Shown here piece after piece: positions 59,664-64,000 of a stretch of DNA of 64,000 nt. Made by a program: the position numbers and the translations under genes. The notes under the pieces are model-generated. The model was not told where the DNA came from and ran no database searches. It saw only the letters and a program-made list of their open reading frames with translations. The stretch's first letter is position 1; the number at the start of each line of letters is the position of its first letter. Source of the stretch: Uranotaenia lowii (taxonomy: Eukaryota; Arthropoda; Insecta; Diptera; Culicidae); assembly GCF_029784155.1 (NCBI RefSeq), contig NC_073691.1, forward strand, positions 133,544,394 through 133,608,393. Direction: 5' to 3'.

Positions 59664-59819
59664 ACTCAGAATAAGCTTTGAGTGAAGCTACTAAATAAGT
59701 TTGCTCAGAAACAGTTTTGGGTGAAATAAAATGGCGTGTTTACTCAGAATCAGTTTTGAGTGAAGAAATCGAATGAGTTCACTAAGAAAAAGTTTTTAGT
59801 GAAATAAGTGTAAAGTTGA
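59664..59819 (+). repeat. hairpin array, 39-nt period (members 7-10)
   Basis: Four hairpins at exact 39-nt steps: 59664 (loop TAAG), 59703 (loop ACAG), 59742 (loop TCAG) and 59781 (loop AAAG), with a decayed fifth at about 59819. Consensus ACTCAGAA-NNRG-TTTTGAGT, usually followed by GAA. At 59781 the fourth pair is A-T instead of C-G on both sides. Stops occur in all three frames, so the period of 39 is not due to coding. Confidence 0.85.
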
Positions 59820-60436
59820 CTTAGAATCAGTTTATTATAAAATTATTTAACTGGGCGACGCTCTGTCTTGTTATAAAGATGTTGGAGATGTGCAGAAAAA
59901 GAAATCGGTTTAAGAAAAGAAGAAGAAAAGAGTTTGGTGCGGAAAATTCTACATCATCAAGATTTATCGAATACATTAGACAAGCAACAGGAAAATGTAT
60001 ATTGTCAATAGTGCTGACATGATTCTTCAAAAATTGAAAAAGAGAGGAGAAGAGATAGAGGTTCTCATGATTGAGTAAGTGTGTCATTAAAATACTGAAT
60101 ATAATAATATTACAGAAAAACTACATAATGACATAATAAGTATTTATTTGCAATCGGATGCAAACCAGAGTGATCGATCTCCCAGAAAGGGTGTAAATAA
60201 AGAATTTAAAGAATAAGTTTCATTATGTAAGACGATTCCAAATATGGTTTGGGATTTAAGGGAAATACCAAATTATCAAGGTTCAATAAGAGGTTATGAT
60301 TGTGGTTTAATCATCATAAGGAACAATGAATATATGTCAATTCATTGAGATATGTGCGATATTATAAATGAAAGATCCTTAAAAATATTATACATTATAT
60401 CTACAAACTTCTAAGTTTATTGAAAGAAAATAAATT

Positions 60437-60451
60437 GGAAAAAATGGGAGA
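60437..60451 (+). other. polypurine tract
   Basis: GGAAAAAATGGGAGA directly before the right LTR; only one non-purine. It is the expected plus-strand primer site for an LTR element in this orientation. Confidence 0.7.
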
Positions 60452-60622
60452 TGTGGTGATGTTATAAACTTGCACCACACTGTTTGCATTATCTTATAAC
60501 ATTGCACCAATGTATGCCTGCGGTGCAAGTCACTTCGGAAACCACACTTGTGCTGCTGACGAGCGCTGACTCGGACATTCTCGTGTAGACCACCAAGCGT
60601 GGTACATCGGCTCGCTGTCACA
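60452..60622 (+). repeat. right LTR
   Basis: 171 bp, the partner of 53922-54093. The short minus-strand frame across it (60388-60675) is not a gene. Confidence 0.85.
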
Positions 60623-60627
60623 AATAT

Positions 60628-61040
60628 GATTGACGTTAAGTTGTTAAAACTAATCCTGGATGCCAATCGAGCCAAATGCGCCTACAGTCGTTCCACGAAA
60701 TCGCTGACAAAACAACAAATCTAATCAAAGCATTAAACATATGCAAACTCAAAATTAGAAAAAAAAAAGATTTAGACAACTATTGATGTAATATTTTGAC
60801 CTTGAAAATTATACGTACTGAAGCTCGAAACAAAAAGTTGGGTTTCTTATTCAGTTGAACATTAAAAGTACAACAAATTTAAGGTCTTCATGAAGAATTT
60901 ACAATGATTAGAAAGCAGAAAAAAAGAATGTTTTTAAATACCCAATCATGTTTGTAAAATGACCATATCCAATAAACAGGTAAAACGGAATAAATTTATG
61001 ATTTTTATCATTTAAACTTTAAATCAAGGCTCAAATCAAC
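60628..61040. other. AT-rich intron sequence
   Basis: No coding or repeat signature recognised. Confidence 0.35.
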
Positions 61041-61048
61041 ATCCCAAA

Positions 61049-61959
61049 TAGAGTGTCCGTCCCGGGATTTCCCGGTCGGGAATTCCAGGGAATTTGTAAA
61101 ATTCGGGAATTCCCGATTCCCGGGAATCATAGTTTCATTCCCAGGAATTCCCGACATGTATGAAATTATTTCTCTGGAAAAGCCTGATAGCCTTCGGAAC
61201 CATCTTTGATCTTTGATCTTTTTGAAAATCTAGTCATACAAAACTCATTGAGAATATTCCGATTCCTGTGGCAGTAGACATTTTGCAGCCTTGGTGCATT
61301 TTTTCTTAAATAGATAAATTTAAAAAAGGTCATATGGATTTCCAAACCGTTTTCATTGAACGAAAACCCACAACACTTCGAACAATATTTGAAATGTGTT
61401 ATGTGTTTTCTCGAAAGTAACATTCATGCACTTGTTTCCTTTTGGCTTTGAAAGCCAGGTGAATTTAAAAACTTAAGAACACATCGCTTTTTTCATATGA
61501 AGAGCAAATTCAAGACACGAATGCCGCAGAGATGGTAAAGTGTCTCAAATAAAACAAAAAAAAATATGAAGAGCAAATATGCAAAGTGTTCAGAAAAACG
61601 AAAAAAAGGTTAGAAAATTCAAACAAATAAAAAGATTTTTTATTAACCGACAATTACATCAATGAATTCTTAATTTCACTTATAAAGGCTATTTAATAGT
61701 TCGTTTGACTGTATTCAATTTATCGTTGTTGAAAAAAGTTTGATTTATTTGATTACAAATAAGTTTAAAAACATTTTGTACAAATGTACTCTTCATGTTG
61801 AACAAATTATGGGCTTGTATGCACTACAGGTTTGAATCAAAGTGCATATATTTTACATGTATTTGAATATTTCCCGGGATCCCGGGAATTCCCGGGAAAC
61901 AGGCCATCAGATTTCCCGATTCCCGGGAATGGAAAAATGGCCGGGAAATGGACACTCTA
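61049..61959. mobile_element. hAT-like element with CCCGGG-rich palindromic ends
   Basis: Ends are TAGAGTGTCC and its complement GGACACTCTA, flanked by the 8-bp duplication ATCCCAAA (61041-61048 and 61960-61967), which suggests hAT. About 90 bp at each end are packed with CCCGGGAATTCCCGGG-like words that pair between and within the ends. The minus frame 61166-61423 contains a Cys/His stretch (YCSKCCGFSF, then LEIHM) that is vaguely finger-like, but no transposase is seen. Confidence 0.8.
61510..61563 (+). mobile_element. 5'-truncated SINE tail
   Basis: Reads ACGAATGCCGCAGAGATGG and ends in an A-run, matching the last 50 bases of the SINE at 5472-5662. It is flanked by a perfect 15-bp duplication (ATATGAAGAGCAAAT, 61495-61509 and 61564-61578). 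Inserted in the element at 61049-61959. Confidence 0.8.
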
Positions 61960-61967
61960 ATCCCAAA

Positions 61968-62546
61968 AGAGATCTGAAGATCTCAAAACAGATTTGTTAA
62001 AGTTTTTAAAATGGTTGAACTGATTGAAAAAAAATGGCAACGCCAACTTTTGCTTTATTATATAAAATTATAAAAAAAACGTAGATTTTTATAAATTACA
62101 GCTTTGTGATATAAAAGTTATCAGTTTCTTGGATTTCAATTAAATTTCTCGAAAATATTGCCAAAGAAAATGTTTTTTTTTCTAACAACATCAATAGGCG
62201 TTTGGCAATTTAGACAACAATTAAATTAAATCGTTTTCTCGAAAATTAAAGGTGATTTTAACATAAAAAGTAACTGTAATGTATAGAAAACAGATGTCTG
62301 CTCATGCGTATTTAGTTTTTTTTATTCAAATTTTAGTTAATATATTCGATTACATCTGTATTCTGCTTGATAGGGGCATAAAGCCTGTTACTCGTCTATC
62401 AGATTAAACGACAAGAGTTTTAGTTGAAAAAAATGCTCGAAGTAGAGCATATTTACATTATCGATCTTCCAGAAATGATTGGAGAACAACGGGAAAACTT
62501 TTTGAAGTCTGCTAAAAACCAGTAAAATCGAAATTCGTTACATGTA
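61968..62546. other. AT-rich intron sequence
   Basis: No coding or repeat signature recognised. Confidence 0.35.
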
Positions 62547-63795
62547 AAGGTGATACGGTCAAAATTTGGTCAATATCAACTTGACGTATTTCTTTCAATT
62601 TTGCATTTAAAAAACGTGAACACCCCTAATTTTGAAGGTGTGTGTGTGTAGAATGTTGCTTCTATTTTGATTTTGGAATTCAATCTTCAGTTGTCAGAAT
62701 GCCGTCCAAGGAAGAAGAGCAGCGTATCAAAATTTTGCTCGCGCATCGCGAAAATCCGAGCTACTCGCACGCAAAGCTGGCAAAATCGCTAAAAGTTGCC
62801 AAATCAACCGTTACAAATGTAATTAAAGTGTTTGGGGAACGTTTGTCGACAGCCAGGAAGTCTGGATCGGGGGGGAAATCGAAAACCGGAAGCCGCTGAG
62901 ACGAAAAAGAGAGTTGCTGGTAGTTTCAAGCGAAACCCTAACCTCTTTCTCCGAGATGCCGCAAATAATCTGGGTGTATCGTCTACAACCGTGCATCGAG
63001 TAAAAAACGAACCGGACTATCGACTTACAAGAAGGTAGTGACTCCAAATCGGGATGATAAACAAAATACGACGGCCAAAGCGCGATCCCGGAGGCTGTAC
63101 ACGACGATGCTGACGAAGTTTGACTGCGTGGTGGACGACGAAACCTACATCAAAGCAGACTACAAGCAGCTTCCGAGACAGGAGTTTTATACGGCAAAAG
63201 GAAGGGGACAGGTAGCAGATATTTTCAAGCACATGAAACTGTCAAAGTTCGCGAAGAAATATCTGGTTTTTCAAGCCATCTGTACCTGTGGCTTGAAAAG
63301 CAGCATTTCCATAGCTTCCGGGACTGTCAACCAAGAAACTTACGTGAAAGAGTGTTTGAATAAACGTCTGCTGTCTTTCCTGAAGAAACACGGTTGTTCC
63401 GTACTGTTTTGGACGGATTTGGCATCTTGCCATTACGGTAAAAAGGCCATGGAGTGGTACGCCGCCAACAACATGCAGGTGATTCCCAAGGACAAGAACC
63501 CTTCAACACGCCAGAGCTCCGCCCAATTGAGAAATACTGGGCTTTTGTCTAGCGGAACCTAAAGAAGACCAAAAAATTGCTAAGGACGAGCAGCAGTTCA
63601 AGGCAAACTGGCTTTCTGCGGCGAAGAAGGTGGACAAGGTGGCTGTACAAAATCTAATTGCAGCCTAACTGAATATTTTTCCTGAATTTTATACTTATTA
63701 AACTTGAAATAGAAATTTAATTTCATTTTTTAAATAAACGATTTCACCGATTTACACGCGTATTCCCTTGACCAAATTTTGACCGTATCACCCTT
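62547..63795 (+). mobile_element. DD37E Tc1/mariner element, near full length
   Basis: 1249 bp with ends AAGG(G)TGATACGGTC followed by AAAATTTGGTCAA, the same on both strands apart from one G, and TA at each side (62545-62546 and 63796-63797). The transposase is on the plus strand and broken. Together with 5337-6622 and the split copy around 26884-32190 this makes three DD37E elements of different ages in the window. Confidence 0.93.
62699..63668 (+). pseudogene. DD37E transposase, near-complete but frameshifted
   Basis: Opens MPSKEEEQRIKILLAHRENP with an N-terminal helix-turn-helix (HAKLAKSLKVAKSTVTNVIK), a second HTH (LFLRDAANNLGVSSTTVHRV), the first Asp in VVDDETYIKADYKQ and the second in WTDLASC. 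Breaks, judged against copy 1: one G too many in the run at 62869-62875, one A too few at about 63002-63007, a one-base loss near 63500 that shifts the catalytic Glu (PIEKYW) out of frame, and a TAG at about 63550. Stop at 63666-63668. Not functional. Confidence 0.92.
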
Positions 63796-63797
63796 TA

Positions 63798-64000
63798 ATT
63801 GGTTATGATATACTGGCTAGGAGAGGATCTGAAGGGACGGAACCTTTCTGTGGAGTATCAACTTGTGCACTTAACAGTGAACTTAAAACTTGGGATAATT
63901 CAAAAATAAAATTCAAATGACTTGTGGCTATTGGTGCTAGGCAATCAAAAAGATTTATTGATTCAAAGAAAACTCGCGACATTTTAAGCCTGTCGAAAAG
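63798..64000. other. sequence after the mariner, window end
   Basis: Short; nothing recognised. No receptor exon 2 is seen here. Confidence 0.4.

Larger units (their letters stand above)
53922..60622 (+). mobile_element. LTR-bounded element without visible gag/pol
   Basis: Two direct repeats of 172 and 171 bp (53922-54093 and 60452-60622) start TGTGG and end CACA and are flanked on the outside by the 5-bp duplication AATAT (53917-53921 and 60623-60627). TGGCGACG three bases after the left repeat (from 54096) fits a primer-binding site like those of Ty3/gypsy elements; GGAAAAAATGGGAGA before the right repeat is a polypurine tract. The 6.36 kb interior has no gag, protease, RT or integrase that I can see, even fragmented, so it resembles a large retrotransposon derivative. 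It carries a nested repeat (54204-55715), a small TTA-flanked element (56035-56162) and a family of hairpins. Confidence 0.85.

Noticed and set aside
52378..64000. Receptor exon 2 inside the window
   Set aside because: No frame continues TM2 with the expected D-L-L-L-C-like text on the plus strand, so the next exon probably lies beyond 64000.

Overview
This window looks like a piece of a large, AT-rich, repeat-laden insect genome, most probably a mosquito. The strongest reasons are one first coding exon of a neuropeptide F-type receptor whose sequence resembles dipteran receptors, DD37E-type Tc1/mariner transposases (a group first described from mosquitoes), and the mixture of LOA-like and Jockey/CR1-like LINEs, tRNA-derived SINEs and many small TIR elements. 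There are no operons, bacterial signals, rRNA genes or confident tRNA genes. The species call is an inference from family resemblance only.

Layout. 1-3345: two 13-bp satellite arrays in opposite orientation around a 0.7 kb spacer. 3346-9860: a GC-richer unidentified stretch, a small inverted-repeat element, a DD37E mariner with a SINE inside it, a LINE tail, then AT-rich sequence. 9860-13720: a decayed LINE split by a 2.8 kb TIR element with TA target duplications. 13889-16635: a TIR element with eight short palindromes that each contain two YY1/Pho-like sites. 18048-23900: unidentified coding-like sequence, a foldback element split by a LINE 3' end, and a foldback element with three tRNA-like modules. 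23909-25511: a second member of the CCCAAG TIR family. 26884-32200: a three-layer nest (a foldback element within a Jockey/CR1-like LINE within a DD37E mariner). 35742-36633: a third CCCAAG element. 37109-38440: a 17-19 bp minisatellite. 38570-40053: a foldback split by an 8-bp-TSD element, and a fragment of the 10.6 kb TIR family. 42919-44690: relics of the tRNA-module foldback with CAG-ended, 8-bp-TSD inserts. 45153-49654: a LINE with an intact 1216-residue EN-RT-RNase H ORF, bracketed by a 151-bp duplication that reads as identical. 51775-52369: the receptor exon. 52370-64000: its presumed first intron, holding an LTR-bounded non-coding element (53922-60622), a GC-palindrome element (61049-61959) and another DD37E mariner (62547-63795).

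Functionally the window has one recognisable host gene fragment and otherwise records repeated transposition. The items most worth following up are the LTR element that has no visible gag/pol but carries about ten structurally covarying hairpins (four of them on a 39-nt period), the 151-bp duplication around the intact LINE, and the palindromic YY1/Pho-like array.
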